Positions 29,717 through 39,423 are shown, numbered from the stretch's first letter. The stretch: DNA of 64,000 nucleotides from Kordiimonas aestuarii (GCF_025574465.1 NZ_JAOBPP010000010.1:1-64000), one strand, 5' to 3'. Translations and numbers: made by a program. The notes: a model not told the origin generated them from the sequence alone.

Positions 29717-31159
29717 CTATGCCCCCTTGGTGCTTTCAAGGGCTGCGAGCGCGCGTTCCCGCGCTGCTTTGCGGTCGAGCATGGGTTTGGGGTAGTCGCG
29801 CCCGAGCGTGATGCCGGCCATTTTCAGCACACCCGCCGGTGCCTCGAACGGTGCATGGATATATGCGTCTGGCAGGTCCTTCAGCTCCGGCACAAATTCA
29901 CGGATATATTTGCCCTTGGGATCGAACTTCTCGCCCTGCGTGATAGGGTTGAAGATGCGGAAATAGGGTGCGGCATCGGCACCGCAGCCCGCAACCCACT
30001 GCCAGCTTGCGGCATTGTTGGCGAGGTCGGCGTCCACAAGTGTATCCCAGAACCAGTTTTCACCGGTGCGCCAGTGCCACAGCATGTCCTTCACCAGAAA
30101 CGACGCCACGATCATGCGGACCCGGTTATGCATCCAACCGGTTTGCCAAAGCTGGCGCATGCCTGCATCGATGATGGGAAACCCGGTTTGGCCCTTCTGC
30201 CACGCTGCAACTTTTTCATCACACCCCTCCCGCCAGGGGAAAGCATCAAACTTGCTTTTTAGCCCGCGTTCCGGGATGTCCGGAAAATGATACAAAAGGT
30301 GGCTACTGAACTCACGCCAGCCCAGTTCACGCAGGAACCAGTGTGCACCGCGCTCTATCTCCTTGTTATCGGCAATTGCAATCATTGTGTCATGCCAGAT
30401 GCGGCGCGGGCTGATTTCACCGTTGGCAAGATAAGGCGATAGCCGCGACGTGGCATCCGTCGCCGGATAGTCCCGCATATCCTTGTAAGCCAGCACCACA
30501 TCATCAAGGAAGTCATCCAGACGTTCATGAGCCGCGGCTTCTCCCGGCTCCCAGAAGGCTTCAATTGACTCTGCCCAATAAGCGGGTTTTGGCTCCAGCT
30601 TCAGCGTGGCGATATCATCGCTTTCGGGCCATTTTTCGGGCGCAAGCACCTGCACAGGGACTCTGGCGGGTTCTGTGTCGTCAATCAACTCCTGCGCGCG
30701 CCGCCAAAAGGGTGAAAAAACCTCATAAATGCCGCCAGTTTTGTTGCGAATCTGTTCTGGCTCCAGCAGCAGGTTTCCTGAAAAACGACGGGCAACGACG
30801 TCCAGTTCGTTGCACACATCATGCACAGCATCCTGCACAGTGCGCGCTTGCGGATCATAGGCCCGCGTCATATGCACCGCGCTTGCCTCCGTCGCAGAAA
30901 TCAAGGCTTTCAGGCAATCTATGGTGTCTCCACAGCGAAGAACCAGCCTGCTACCCGCCTTCAGCAAGGTCGCTTGCAGCGACGACAAAGACTTAAGTAA
31001 CCACCACCTGCGGGCACCGCCAAGCTTCCAGTCCCCGGCGGCGGTATCGTCCAGAATAAAAACCGGGATGACCGGCGCACCGGCACTACAAGCCGTCGCA
31101 AACGCCGGGTGATCATCAAGCCGAAGCGCGCCATTCATCAGGACAAGTACAGGTTTCAC
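29717..31159 (-). CDS. phrB: Deoxyribodipyrimidine photolyase (class I CPD type)
   Basis: Light-driven repair of pyrimidine dimers. The N-terminal photolyase domain (about 1-165, VLVLMNGALRLDDHPAF) binds the antenna. The C-terminal FAD domain has SRLSPYLANGEISPRRIWHD, ELGWREFSSHLLYHFP and KGQTGFPIIDAGMRQLWQTG, then MHNRVRMIVASFLVKDMLWHW and DADLANNAASWQWVAGCGAD, with the conserved Asn and Trp residues of FAD binding and electron transfer. Length 480. It starts with GTG at 31159 behind AAAAAGG. Monocistronic. Class I over cryptochrome is favoured by the complete active-site blocks. Confidence 0.94.
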   Translation of the reverse strand: MKPVLVLMNGALRLDDHPAFATACSAGAPVIPVFILDDTAAGDWKLGGARRWWLLKSLSSLQATLLKAGSRLVLRCGDTIDCLKALISATEASAVHMTRAYDPQARTVQDAVHDVCNELDVVARRFSGNLLLEPEQIRNKTGGIYEVFSPFWRRAQELIDDTEPARVPVQVLAPEKWPESDDIATLKLEPKPAYWAESIEAFWEPGEAAAHERLDDFLDDVVLAYKDMRDYPATDATSRLSPYLANGEISPRRIWHDTMIAIADNKEIERGAHWFLRELGWREFSSHLLYHFPDIPERGLKSKFDAFPWREGCDEKVAAWQKGQTGFPIIDAGMRQLWQTGWMHNRVRMIVASFLVKDMLWHWRTGENWFWDTLVDADLANNAASWQWVAGCGADAAPYFRIFNPITQGEKFDPKGKYIREFVPELKDLPDAYIHAPFEAPAGVLKMAGITLGRDYPKPMLDRKAARERALAALESTKGA

Positions 31160-31211
31160 AAAAAGCCTTTTTGAACAAAAAGTATATAATGATTATTTGT
31201 GAAACTGTACG

Positions 31212-32708
31212 TCAGAGGTCCATGATCCGATCAATATCTTTTGGCAGCGGCTTCGTTTTTTCCAGAAGCGACACGCCGATGAAAAGAATGAGCGACGTCA
31301 GCATTGCCAGGAAGCCGGGCGAAATGGCATAGGGAATGCTGACACCAAAAAGCTGAACGCCCAGATTGATGGTCAGGCTGGCGATAATGGCGACAATTGC
31401 GGCCCGCGCGCTGGCCTGCTTCCAATTGAGGCCGATAACCACCACCGGCACAAGGGCGGCGGCGAATGTGCCCCAGCCAAAAGCACCAAGGATCGCCACC
31501 AGCGCATTGCTGCCGTAGAAACTGTAAAGCGCAAACCCTGCCGACAGCACCGAAAGGCCAATGGTGGCAGTCCGCGCCCAGAACAGCTCGTTATCCAGCG
31601 ACCGGCCGCGAATGGCCTTCGGGATATCGTGAATAATGGCAGCGGCCCCGATATTGAGGAAGCCATCTGCGGTGGACATGATGGCGGCAAACAGCCCGGC
31701 AAACACGATCCCGGCCAGAAGCGGATGGGCGTAGGTGGTGAGAAAAGCTGGCGCAGCCTCGTCCGGCGCGCCCAGCGGCATGGCAACGTCACCCAGCACC
31801 AGCGCGCGCATCACCACGCCAACGGATATCCACAGCATGGCTGCCACCACATAACCCAGCACTGCAACCGGCATGATAATGCGGTTGTCGCTCAGTTTGC
31901 GGTTCATCATCATTTTCGTCGCTACATGGGGCTGCCCGGCAAGGCCCAGGCCAAAGAGGAAAAACCAACTGAGCGATGCCATGGTGCCCAAGGTGCCGAA
32001 AGGCATAATGTCTTCGCCGTCGCGCTGCAGCAGAATCGCGCTGACCTCGCTGAAGCCGCCGTCAAACACGCTGGCCGCTGTGACCACCACCAGCGCGCCG
32101 GAGACAATCATCACAATGCCCTGCACCAGATCGGTGTAGACCGAGGCCAGTATGCCGCCGGTCACGCAGTAGAAAATCAGCACGGCTGACGAGACCACCA
32201 CACAGGCGATCAGGCTGATGTCCGCCAATGCCTCTGTCGCAGACAAAATGGACTGCAGCACCAGCGCCATCGCCAGAATTTGGGTCGCAAGATAACCCAG
32301 CACCCCCAAAAGGATGGTACCCGCTGTCAGAAGCCGCGCGGCATTGCTACCGTAGCGCGCGAAAACCACATCCGGCAGCGACATGGTGTCCCGCACTTCC
32401 GCCACCATGCGGATACGTTTTGAAATCAGGTAAAAGCCTGTGGCATACCCAAGTGCGGAGCACACAGCCATCCAGATGGAACTGAGGCCCGTGGCATAGA
32501 CAAGACCTGGGCCGCCTACAAAACCGAAGCCAGACAGGGTGGAGGAAAACACGGCGAGACTGACAACAATGGGCCCAAGGCCACGGCCCGCGACAAAAAA
32601 GTCTCCTGCTGATTTGGTGCGCCGCATGGCCCACAGGCCCACCCAGATACACATCACCATGTAAAGGCCCACACAAGTGAGAATAATTGCCTGACGATAC
32701 TCTTCCAT
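31212..32708 (-). CDS. Sodium:solute symporter (SSS family)
   Basis: Inner-membrane secondary transporter of 498 residues with about 13 helices. It begins TCVGLYMVMCIWVGLWAMRRTKSAGDFFVAGR, a signature SSS start, followed by SLAVFSSTLSGFGFVGGPG (unwound helix 1 region) and the sodium-site helix SAVLIFYCVTGGILASVYTDLVQG. Its substrate cannot be read from sequence; panthothenate/proline/acetate-type transporters share these motifs. The ATG is embedded in TAATG with the small membrane protein upstream, so the two are co-translated and probably function together. Confidence 0.88.
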   Translation of the reverse strand: MEEYRQAIILTCVGLYMVMCIWVGLWAMRRTKSAGDFFVAGRGLGPIVVSLAVFSSTLSGFGFVGGPGLVYATGLSSIWMAVCSALGYATGFYLISKRIRMVAEVRDTMSLPDVVFARYGSNAARLLTAGTILLGVLGYLATQILAMALVLQSILSATEALADISLIACVVVSSAVLIFYCVTGGILASVYTDLVQGIVMIVSGALVVVTAASVFDGGFSEVSAILLQRDGEDIMPFGTLGTMASLSWFFLFGLGLAGQPHVATKMMMNRKLSDNRIIMPVAVLGYVVAAMLWISVGVVMRALVLGDVAMPLGAPDEAAPAFLTTYAHPLLAGIVFAGLFAAIMSTADGFLNIGAAAIIHDIPKAIRGRSLDNELFWARTATIGLSVLSAGFALYSFYGSNALVAILGAFGWGTFAAALVPVVVIGLNWKQASARAAIVAIIASLTINLGVQLFGVSIPYAISPGFLAMLTSLILFIGVSLLEKTKPLPKDIDRIMDL

Positions 32709-33238
32709 TAGTGTTGCCCCTCATCTGCCTTCAGTTCGGCAACAAGGGCCGCGAATTCTGCCTCGTCTTCCTTGGGAAGGAAATAACGGCGAAAGGCCAC
32801 CACATAGAACAGGTCAAAAATCGCGAAACTGCCCCAGATACCCCAGAACATCCAGTTCGTTGGCACAGGGAAGCCAAACACCACATCTGTTTCGCCAGTC
32901 GCGAGATAGTCCTCATAGCCGCTATAAAGCATGTACCAGATAAAGAGGGCGACAGCGGTCATGGTGAGGATCGCGACCCTGAGTGCGCCATCGCGCCTGC
33001 GCTCGGCAACACCCATGTAAAGGAGCGTGGCCGCAAAGCCAATCACCCCAAGCTGGAAGTAAAAAGGCGTCCGGCCAATTGTCGCGAGCCGCGCGGCACC
33101 ATCACCACCAAGCTTCATTCCCGCAATGGTGTCATGAGCCACACCGGTCGCCCCTGTGGGCGGTTCGCTGATGAGAACGAAAACGGTGATACCAGCTATC
33201 GCCAGCAAAAACACAAAGGCTAGATGAATTGCTTTCAC
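32708..33238 (-). CDS. Small membrane protein co-translated with the symporter
   Basis: 176-residue protein with about four membrane segments (near 5-25, 55-75, 90-110 and 130-150) and an acidic C-terminal tail (LPKEDEAEFAALVAELKADEGQ). GTG at 33238 is chosen because GGAGGGGAGG sits six bases upstream; the longer frame from 33256 would start inside that ribosome site. It overlaps the symporter by one base. I do not recognise the family. It is longer than the known DUF4212 small symporter subunits, but the coupling suggests an accessory subunit or an assembly factor. Confidence 0.7.
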   Translation of the reverse strand: MKAIHLAFVFLLAIAGITVFVLISEPPTGATGVAHDTIAGMKLGGDGAARLATIGRTPFYFQLGVIGFAATLLYMGVAERRRDGALRVAILTMTAVALFIWYMLYSGYEDYLATGETDVVFGFPVPTNWMFWGIWGSFAIFDLFYVVAFRRYFLPKEDEAEFAALVAELKADEGQH

Positions 33239-33314
33239 AGATGGCCTCCCCTCCACCAGTTGGACGCAGAGCCTAGTGGGCTTTGGCCACGACGGTCAAG
33301 GGGCGTTATGGCAA

Positions 33315-33339
33315 TTTTTCAACGATCGTTCAAATTTAC
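33315..33339. promoter_or_regulatory. Palindrome AACGATCGTT upstream of the symporter operon
   Basis: A perfect 10-bp palindrome (33321-33330) is flanked by AATTTTTC and CAAATTT, which roughly extend the symmetry. The size and form resemble a TetR-type operator. It lies about 85 bases before the start of the small membrane protein gene. Confidence 0.35.
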
Positions 33340-33743
33340 GGTAGAATATAGGGTTTCACGAGAAGGAGGCTCATCCCAAGCAGAATCAAAAGCGTGCCAA
33401 GCGCAGAGACAAACCGCCCCATGCGTCGCCACGGCACCGGCTTGGCATCAACCTTGAGGCTAACCGCATGCAGGATTCGCACAAGCAGCAGCGACACACC
33501 AATAGCATGCAACAGAACGGCACGTGTGTGCGCCAACTCGAGCACCAGAAACAGCACCAGCATCATGGGCACATACTCAGTGAAATTGCCAAAAACCCGT
33601 ACCTTGGTCTGAAGGCCGGGGTTTCCGCCGTCACCAAATTCCACATCAAGCCGAGCGCGGCTGAACGACACGCGGATGGAAAGGAACACCATCAACAGGC
33701 CATATAGTCCCGCGTATAAAATTGTGATTGGAATAACGCCCAT
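33336..33743 (-). CDS. MAPEG-family membrane protein
   Basis: Member of the membrane-associated proteins in eicosanoid and glutathione metabolism family, found in bacteria as small glutathione-linked membrane proteins. Four helices: about 5-25, 60-80, 85-100 and 112-132. The family segment GNPGLQTKVRVFGNFTEYVPMML, with its Asn and Glu glutathione contacts, is followed by a second helix pair and the loop LKVDAKPVPWRRMGR. ATG 33743 (135 residues) follows GGGGTG; a GTG at 33752 is an alternative. Together with the GST and Gor genes it points to glutathione-based detoxification, although it is not in their operons. Confidence 0.85.
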   Translation of the reverse strand: MGVIPITILYAGLYGLLMVFLSIRVSFSRARLDVEFGDGGNPGLQTKVRVFGNFTEYVPMMLVLFLVLELAHTRAVLLHAIGVSLLLVRILHAVSLKVDAKPVPWRRMGRFVSALGTLLILLGMSLLLVKPYILP

Positions 33744-33815
33744 TGCTCGCACCCCACTGATTTTCTCGTCACATCAAACAGCGAAGTGAGGCAAAGTGCA
33801 ATCCCGCGCGGGGTC

Positions 33816-34442
33816 CTAAACCGTTTCAACCGCTGTGCGGGCCAACTCGCGGACAAGGCCAAGATCGATGGTGCCATCCTTCCCGCGCGGGGTGATCCAG
33901 GAACCACCAACGGTCGCCACATTCGGCAACGCACGGTAATCGGGCGCCGTATCAACCGTGATGCCGCCCGTGGGGCAAAACATCAGGTCAGGCAGCACGC
34001 TGCCAACCGCCTTCAGGAAGCCCGTACCGCCAGAGATATTGGCCGGGAAAAACTTAAGCGCCCTGAACCCCCACTCGCGCGCCTGCATCGCCTCAGACAG
34101 AGAGGCAACGCCGGGAAGGAACGGCCAGTTCAGCTTCTTCACGGCATCGGCGAGCGCAGGCGTAAGTCCAGGACTTACGCCAAATTCTGCGCCTGCTTCA
34201 ATGGCGGCTTCCGCAAGATCAGCCGTGATAACGGTACCCGCGCCAACGCAGGCATCGGCCGGCAGGTCCGCCTTCACTGCATTAATCGCAGACAATGCAC
34301 TATCGTGCCGAAGCGTGATCTCAAGCACGCTCAGGCCTTCATCAAAGAGCACACGGCAAACTTCAACCGCTTCTTGTTCGCTTTTGAACGCCAGCACCGG
34401 GATAACCGGTGATTTTTTTAAAACATCAACAACGTCAGACAT
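33816..34442 (-). CDS. eda: KDPG/KHG aldolase (2-dehydro-3-deoxyphosphogluconate aldolase)
   Basis: Splits KDPG to pyruvate and glyceraldehyde-3-P, the last Entner-Doudoroff step. The TIM-barrel blocks are [12 protein letters not shown] with the catalytic Glu, VGAGTV, and the Schiff-base lysine segment [14 protein letters not shown]. At 208 residues it has normal length. It starts two bases after the edd stop and so is the last gene of the zwf-pgl-edd-eda operon. The C-terminus [26 protein letters not shown] is the sugar-phosphate binding side. Confidence 0.96.
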   Translation of the reverse strand: MSDVVDVLKKSPVIPVLAFKSEQEAVEVCRVLFDEGLSVLEITLRHDSALSAINAVKADLPADACVGAGTVITADLAEAAIEAGAEFGVSPGLTPALADAVKKLNWPFLPGVASLSEAMQAREWGFRALKFFPANISGGTGFLKAVGSVLPDLMFCPTGGITVDTAPDYRALPNVATVGGSWITPRGKDGTIDLGLVRELARTAVETV

Positions 34443-34444
34443 GT

Positions 34445-36259
34445 TTATCCCTCATTCCCGGTGAAAACCGACGCACCCTTGCCGGCGGGTCCCACAAGCG
34501 CGCGCATACCAGCAAAAAGATTGCGGCCAAATGTTTCAGGATTATTAGGGCCGGTTGATGGTGTGCGGCCAGCAAATTCTTTTTCGTCAACCAACAGCAC
34601 AAGTTCGCCGCACTCGGCATCTACGCGCACCATGTCTCCGTCCTTCACTCGCGCGATCGGTCCGCCGTTCGCAGCTTCCGGCGTGACATGGATTGCGGAC
34701 GGGACCTTGCCGCTTGCCCCGGACATACGTCCGTCGGTCACCAGCGCGACCTTGAAACCCTTGTCCTGCAGCACCCCAAGGCTTGGCGTCAGCTTATGCA
34801 ATTCCGGCATGCCATTGGCTTTTGGTCCCTGAAAGCGGATAACCGCGACAAAGTCGCGCTCAAGCTCGCCCGCCTTATAGGCCTTCAGCAAATCGTCCTG
34901 ATCCTCGAACACCACGGCTGGCGCCTCCACAAGCCTGTGCTCAGGCTTTACCGCTGAGACTTTCATCACTGCCTCACCCAGCGCACCCTTAAGGAGCGCG
35001 AGGCCACCGTTGTGCTGAAACGGCTTATCAACCTTGCGCAGGATCATATCGTCCGCAGGTTCGTCCGGCGACAACCGCCATGTCAGGGTGTCGCCCACCA
35101 GCGCCGGCATCTCCGCAAAGGGCTTCAAACCGCGGCCCACAATGGTCTCCACGTCTTCGTGCAGCAAGCCACCTGCTAGCAACTCCTTGATCACAAATGG
35201 CGTGCCACCAGCTTCGTGGAAAGCGTTTACGTCCGCCGTGCCGTTCGGGTAGACCCGCGCCAAAAGCGGAATAATTTCGGAAAGATCGGCAAAGTCCTGC
35301 CAGGTGATCTCAATCCCGGCCGCTGCACCAATTGCCACGATATGCAGGGTGTGATTGGTGGAGCCCCCTGTGGCCAGCAAACCAATCGCGCCATTTACCA
35401 CGGCCTCGACCGTAACCATCTCCGCAAGGCCAATACCGTTTTTGGCTTCAGAAAGCTGGACAATGCGATCAGCAGCAGCAGCATCAAGCGCGGCGCGGAT
35501 ACCATTTTCCGGGGTAAAGAAGCTGGAACCAGGCAGTTGCAGCCCCATCATCTCAAGCATCATCTGGTTCGAATTGGCAGTGCCGTAAAATGTGCAGGTA
35601 CCAGGGCTGTGGTAAGCGCGGCTTTCGCTTTGCAGCAGCGCGTCGCGCCCCACTTCTCCGGCGGCGAACTGTTGGCGGACCTTCGCCTTCTCCGAGTTTG
35701 AAATGCCGGTCGGCATGGGCCCCGCCGGCACAAACACAAACGGCAGATGGCCAAATGCCAGTGCGCCAATGAGAAGCCCGGGGACAATCTTGTCGCAGAT
35801 GCCAAAAAGAAGGCCGCCATCAAACACATTGTGGCTCATCGCAATGCCCGTCGCCATTGCAATGACTTCGCGGCTGAAGAGCGACATTTCCATGCCTGGC
35901 TGACCTTGCGTGACGCCGTCGCACATAGCTGGCACACCGCCCGCCATCTGTGCAACACCGCCAGCCTTGATCACCGCTTCCTTCACTTCATCAAGCTTTG
36001 CGTGATAGGGCTGATGCGCCGACAACATGTCATTGTAGGCACTGACGATGCCGATATTGACCATGCCTTCCTGCATCAGCTTGGATTTCTCGGCTTCCGA
36101 ACAAGCGGCAATCGCATGGGCGAGGTTACCACACGACAGATGCGGCCGTGCCGGGCCTGCGCCACGCATTGCTTCGATGCGGTCCATATAGGCCGCGCGG
36201 CTTTTTTCTGACCGGGCGCGGATACGCTCGGTGATCTTGGTCAGCTTTGGATGGGTCAT
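34445..36259 (-). CDS. edd: Phosphogluconate dehydratase
   Basis: Dehydrates 6-phosphogluconate to KDPG using an iron-sulfur cluster (IlvD/Edd family). Conserved cysteines are in [33 protein letters not shown] and [22 protein letters not shown]. The C-terminal swivel domain has [24 protein letters not shown]. Length 604 equals the E. coli enzyme. Spacing is 41 bases from pgl and two to eda. Together with Zwf and Pgl it makes the complete route from glucose-6-P. Confidence 0.97.
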   Translation of the reverse strand: MTHPKLTKITERIRARSEKSRAAYMDRIEAMRGAGPARPHLSCGNLAHAIAACSEAEKSKLMQEGMVNIGIVSAYNDMLSAHQPYHAKLDEVKEAVIKAGGVAQMAGGVPAMCDGVTQGQPGMEMSLFSREVIAMATGIAMSHNVFDGGLLFGICDKIVPGLLIGALAFGHLPFVFVPAGPMPTGISNSEKAKVRQQFAAGEVGRDALLQSESRAYHSPGTCTFYGTANSNQMMLEMMGLQLPGSSFFTPENGIRAALDAAAADRIVQLSEAKNGIGLAEMVTVEAVVNGAIGLLATGGSTNHTLHIVAIGAAAGIEITWQDFADLSEIIPLLARVYPNGTADVNAFHEAGGTPFVIKELLAGGLLHEDVETIVGRGLKPFAEMPALVGDTLTWRLSPDEPADDMILRKVDKPFQHNGGLALLKGALGEAVMKVSAVKPEHRLVEAPAVVFEDQDDLLKAYKAGELERDFVAVIRFQGPKANGMPELHKLTPSLGVLQDKGFKVALVTDGRMSGASGKVPSAIHVTPEAANGGPIARVKDGDMVRVDAECGELVLLVDEKEFAGRTPSTGPNNPETFGRNLFAGMRALVGPAGKGASVFTGNEG

Positions 36260-36300
36260 GTTACGCTCCCGTCATCAAGACGTTGGGGCAGCCCGGGAAC

Positions 36301-36999
36301 TCAGGGCGCCCAATATACAGTTATGTCGGCGACTTCTGCGAGCCGCGCAACCGGCAGGTGCGTATCTTTTTCCAGTGCACGCTCCAGCACGGTTTTTTTC
36401 TCTTCCCCCGTGATCATCAACGCGATGTGTGGTGATGCCGCGATAGCAGAGGCACTGAGGCTCATGCGGTCTACCTCATCACCTGTCACTTCACTTTTCT
36501 TCGCGGTCAAAGCAACACACAGAGCATCTTTGCGCATATCAAGCGCCGCTTCCAGCCCTTCCGCATCCGGAAAGAAAGAAGCCGTGTGCCCGTCGCTCCC
36601 CATACCCAGAAGCACGCTGGCAAACGGTTGGGCAAGACTGCTGTAGCGCTTGTTCACATCAGCGGCGGCTTCCCATGGGTTGTCATGCTTACTTTTCATA
36701 CCGACAAAGTGCGCTTCGGCGGCAAGGCCTGTTTGCAACGCCCCGCGCATAAAAGCTTCGTTGCTGCGCGGGTGGTTGGTATCCACCCAGCGCTCGTCAA
36801 CCAAAGCCACCTGAACGTCTTCCCAAGGCAGGGCGACTTGCGCCATTGCCTCAAACAGTGGCTTGGGCGTGGACCCGCCGGAGACCGCCCACGCTGCGCG
36901 ACCATTTCGCCGGATCGCACGGCTCAAAGCTTCAGAGGTGTCTTCCTCCAGTGCATCAACCATCTGCGCCCGGTCGTCAAAATTGCGCCAGGTAATCAA
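36301..36999 (-). CDS. pgl: 6-phosphogluconolactonase (DevB type)
   Basis: Hydrolyses 6-phosphogluconolactone. It has the NagB/RpiA-like fold motifs AWAVSGGSTPKPLFEAMA, VALVDERWVDTNHPRSNEAFMR and LLGMGSDGHTASFFPDA with the catalytic His. I chose TTG 36999 (232 residues): it overlaps the zwf stop as TTGA and has AGAAAGG upstream, so the two are coupled. ATG 36963 is an alternative; the longest frame to 37035 intrudes on zwf. The normal length is about 230. Confidence 0.93.
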   Translation of the reverse strand: MITWRNFDDRAQMVDALEEDTSEALSRAIRRNGRAAWAVSGGSTPKPLFEAMAQVALPWEDVQVALVDERWVDTNHPRSNEAFMRGALQTGLAAEAHFVGMKSKHDNPWEAAADVNKRYSSLAQPFASVLLGMGSDGHTASFFPDAEGLEAALDMRKDALCVALTAKKSEVTGDEVDRMSLSASAIAASPHIALMITGEEKKTVLERALEKDTHLPVARLAEVADITVYWAP

Positions 37000-38477
37000 C
37001 GCACAGCCTTTCTGTGACTGGTTTCGTGGAACCATTCACGACGGTCGCGAGTCATCAGGTCATGCGCCTCATACGGCCCCCATGTACCAGACTGATAGGT
37101 CTCAGGCGGCTCGTCCGACTGGTCCCAATGCTCGATGATACGGTCAACCCAGCGCCAGGCATGCTCAACTTCATCACGGTGAACAAAGAGGCTCTGATCG
37201 CCGCGCGCGGCGTCAAGAATAAGGCGCAGGTAAGGCCCAAGGCGCACGGCGTTATCGCCGGTTACGTCCAGGTTCATCTCCACCTCTTTAAGCGTTTCAG
37301 CCTTGGCAGAATGATTTTTCACCATCATCCGAAGCGCCAGATGATCTTCCGGCTGCAGGCGAATGATGAAGCGGTTCGGGCTGATGTTATTACCCCAACC
37401 CGGATGTGGTGAATGCGGAATCTGCTTGAACTGGATCACGATCTCGGCGAAACGGTCCGGCAGGCGCTTTCCGGTGCGCAGGTAAAACGGCACACCAGCC
37501 CAGCGCCAGTTCTCGATATGCGCCTTCAGCGCGACAAAGGTCTCCGTGTTGCTGGGTTGCTCAAGCTCCAGGTCTTCACTGTAACTGCCCACAGCTTCAC
37601 CGCGCATGGCGCCAGAGGCATACTGGGCACGGACCACGTCACGGTCAATCTCAGGACCTGACAGTTGCTTGAGTGACTTCAGCACTTTGAGCTTTTCATC
37701 GCGGATGCTGTCTGCGTCCATCCGGGCCGGTGGTTCCATCGCCACAAGGCACAAAAGCTGCAGCAGATGGTTTTGCACCATGTCACGCATGGCGCCTGTG
37801 CCCTCATAAAAGCCAGCGCGGCCTTCCACGCCGAGGTCTTCTGCGATGGTAATCTGGATATGGTCGATGGTACGGCCACTCCACAGCTCTTCAAAAAGGA
37901 TGTTTGAAAAGCGCAGCGCCAGAAGGTTCTGCACGGCTTCCTTGCCCAAATAATGGTCGATCCGGAAGGTCTGGCTTTCCTCAAACGTGCGGCCAACATC
38001 CGCGTTGATTGCCTGGGCCGAGGCAAGGTCGTGTCCCAGCGGCTTTTCAAGCACCACGCGGGCGCGTTTACCGTTCAGCTCATATTTGCCCAGCAGTTCG
38101 CATGTACTGGTGAAAAGTCCAGGCGGGATCGCCAGGAAATGCACAAGCGGGCGCGCATCATCGTCACACGCGAGGGACATCTTGAGGCCTTCCCAATCAT
38201 CGCCGCCTTCGGTCAGACCCAACTCAACCACAGAAACCATGGAAGCAAAGGCCTTAAGGTCGGCATCTTCAACCGGACAGGCAGGGTGTGATTCGTCAAA
38301 AACTTCTTTGAGCCAGTCATAGACGGCACCCTTAAGCCCGGAACGCGACGTCAGGTAAATCCGGCTATCCGGCGCAACGCGCCCAGCAACAAAACCAGCA
38401 TAAAGCGCAGGCAACAGCTTTTTACGCGAGAGGTCGCCACTGCCACCGAAGATGACCAAATCGAAAACATCTACCAT
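36996..38477 (-). CDS. zwf: Glucose-6-phosphate 1-dehydrogenase
   Basis: Oxidises glucose-6-P to 6-phosphogluconolactone, producing NADPH. The cofactor fold is FDLVIFGGSGDLSRKKLLPALY and the active site RIDHYLGKEAVQNLLALRF, with catalytic His and Lys. Length 493 from ATG 38477, chosen because GGGAAG sits six bases upstream; GTG 38480 is possible. It heads the zwf-pgl-edd-eda operon. A TGACA-n4-TGTCA palindrome lies 45 bases before the start and overlaps a TTGACA -35 (with TAGGTT 17 bases on), so repression by the LacI regulator at 55025 is likely. Confidence 0.97.
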   Translation of the reverse strand: MVDVFDLVIFGGSGDLSRKKLLPALYAGFVAGRVAPDSRIYLTSRSGLKGAVYDWLKEVFDESHPACPVEDADLKAFASMVSVVELGLTEGGDDWEGLKMSLACDDDARPLVHFLAIPPGLFTSTCELLGKYELNGKRARVVLEKPLGHDLASAQAINADVGRTFEESQTFRIDHYLGKEAVQNLLALRFSNILFEELWSGRTIDHIQITIAEDLGVEGRAGFYEGTGAMRDMVQNHLLQLLCLVAMEPPARMDADSIRDEKLKVLKSLKQLSGPEIDRDVVRAQYASGAMRGEAVGSYSEDLELEQPSNTETFVALKAHIENWRWAGVPFYLRTGKRLPDRFAEIVIQFKQIPHSPHPGWGNNISPNRFIIRLQPEDHLALRMMVKNHSAKAETLKEVEMNLDVTGDNAVRLGPYLRLILDAARGDQSLFVHRDEVEHAWRWVDRIIEHWDQSDEPPETYQSGTWGPYEAHDLMTRDRREWFHETSHRKAVR

Positions 38478-38521
38478 CACAATCTTCCCAAAAATTACTC
38501 GCGCCGGAACCTACGCCTAAC

Positions 38522-38535
38522 TGACAGCGGTGTCA
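38522..38535 (-). promoter_or_regulatory. LacI-type operator over the zwf promoter
   Basis: TGACAGCGGTGTCA has TGACA/TGTCA half-sites around a CG-containing centre and matches 12 of 14 positions of TGACAACGTTGTCA, the sites near lacI. On the minus strand it overlaps a TTGACA -35 with TAGGTT 17 bases on as a possible -10. Confidence 0.6.
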
Positions 38536-38606
38536 ATTTCACAATGGGCTGCATGGCACAAAGCATTACTAAACCTAGGATAAATTACTTTTGTAAAAAT
38601 TTCGAG

Positions 38607-38641
38607 ACCAAAACATCCTATTTTGGTATTTAATTGGTATT
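38607..38641 (+). promoter_or_regulatory. Operator candidate for the GntR regulator of the nag operon
   Basis: ACCAAAA (38608-38614) and TTTTGGT (38621-38627) form an inverted repeat. TTGGTATT occurs twice (38623-38630, 38634-38641), 11 bp apart, on one face of the helix. HutC-type regulators commonly bind TGGTAT-like half-sites. The region lies about 50 bases before the regulator's ATG. Confidence 0.5.
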
Positions 38642-38688
38642 ATATATGTGATAGAGATGTCTTTAATTGAACTTCAGGACACCAGCAA

Positions 38689-39423
38689 ATGGCACTTTCA
38701 AACCTCATCGGAACCTTGGACGGCACCAGCCCGCTGCCAAAATATCAGCAACTAGCACGGGCGATTGAGCGCGCGATTGAGCGTGGCGCCCTGCCCAAGG
38801 GGGATGCCCTTCCTCCCGAACGCGATATTGCCGCAGACATGAATGTCTCACGCATTACGGTGCGCAAGGCGCTGGACGGCTTGGTGGAAAACGGCCTGCT
38901 AGACCGCAAGCAAGGGGCCGGCACCTTTATCTCCGGGCGCGTTGAAAAACCCTTCTCCCGCCTTTCCTCCTTCTCGGAGGACATGGCAGGCCGCGGCTGG
39001 GCGGCGCGCAGTGAGTGGGTAACCCGCTCTGAAGGCGTCATCACACCTGAAGAAAGCCTGAATCTCGGCCTTGGCCCCGGCACCAAGGTGTACCGCTTTA
39101 CCCGCATCCGCTATGCAGACGACACACCGATGGCCATTGAAACTGCCATCATCCCCGCCTTTGCCCTGCCCGGCCTCGATGCGGTCAAGACATCGCTCTA
39201 CACGGCGCTTGAAGGCACCGGACACCGACCTGTGCGGGCTCTGCAGCGCTTACGTGCGGTTACCTTCACACCCAAGCAGGCCAAACGTCTGAGCGTAAAA
39301 GATGGCGACCCAGGCCTTTTTATCGAGCGGCGCGGTTTCCTTGCCAATGGCACCACGGTCGAGGTGACACAATCTTATTATCGCGGCGACGCTTACGACT
39401 TTGTCGCCGAACTGCATGCATGA
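38689..39423 (+). CDS. nagQ: GntR-family (HutC subfamily) regulator of amino-sugar genes
   Basis: Transcription factor with an N-terminal GntR winged helix (LPKYQQLARAIERAIERGALP, PPERDIAADMNVSRITVRKALDGL) and a C-terminal UTRA ligand domain (about 90-240) whose entry is PFSRLSSFSEDM and whose end is GTTVEVTQSYYRGDAYDFVAEL. At 244 residues it resembles NagQ/YvoA-type regulators that sense GlcNAc-6-P or GlcN-6-P. The adjacent nag genes support this. It overlaps nagB-II by four bases (ATGA) and heads the operon, so it is autoregulated if the upstream TGGTAT repeats are its site. Confidence 0.9.
   Translation: MALSNLIGTLDGTSPLPKYQQLARAIERAIERGALPKGDALPPERDIAADMNVSRITVRKALDGLVENGLLDRKQGAGTFISGRVEKPFSRLSSFSEDMAGRGWAARSEWVTRSEGVITPEESLNLGLGPGTKVYRFTRIRYADDTPMAIETAIIPAFALPGLDAVKTSLYTALEGTGHRPVRALQRLRAVTFTPKQAKRLSVKDGDPGLFIERRGFLANGTTVEVTQSYYRGDAYDFVAELHA

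Noticed and set aside
31160..31211. Possible tRNA or small RNA in the photolyase/symporter gap
   Set aside because: Only 52 AT-rich bases with no cloverleaf or terminator pattern.
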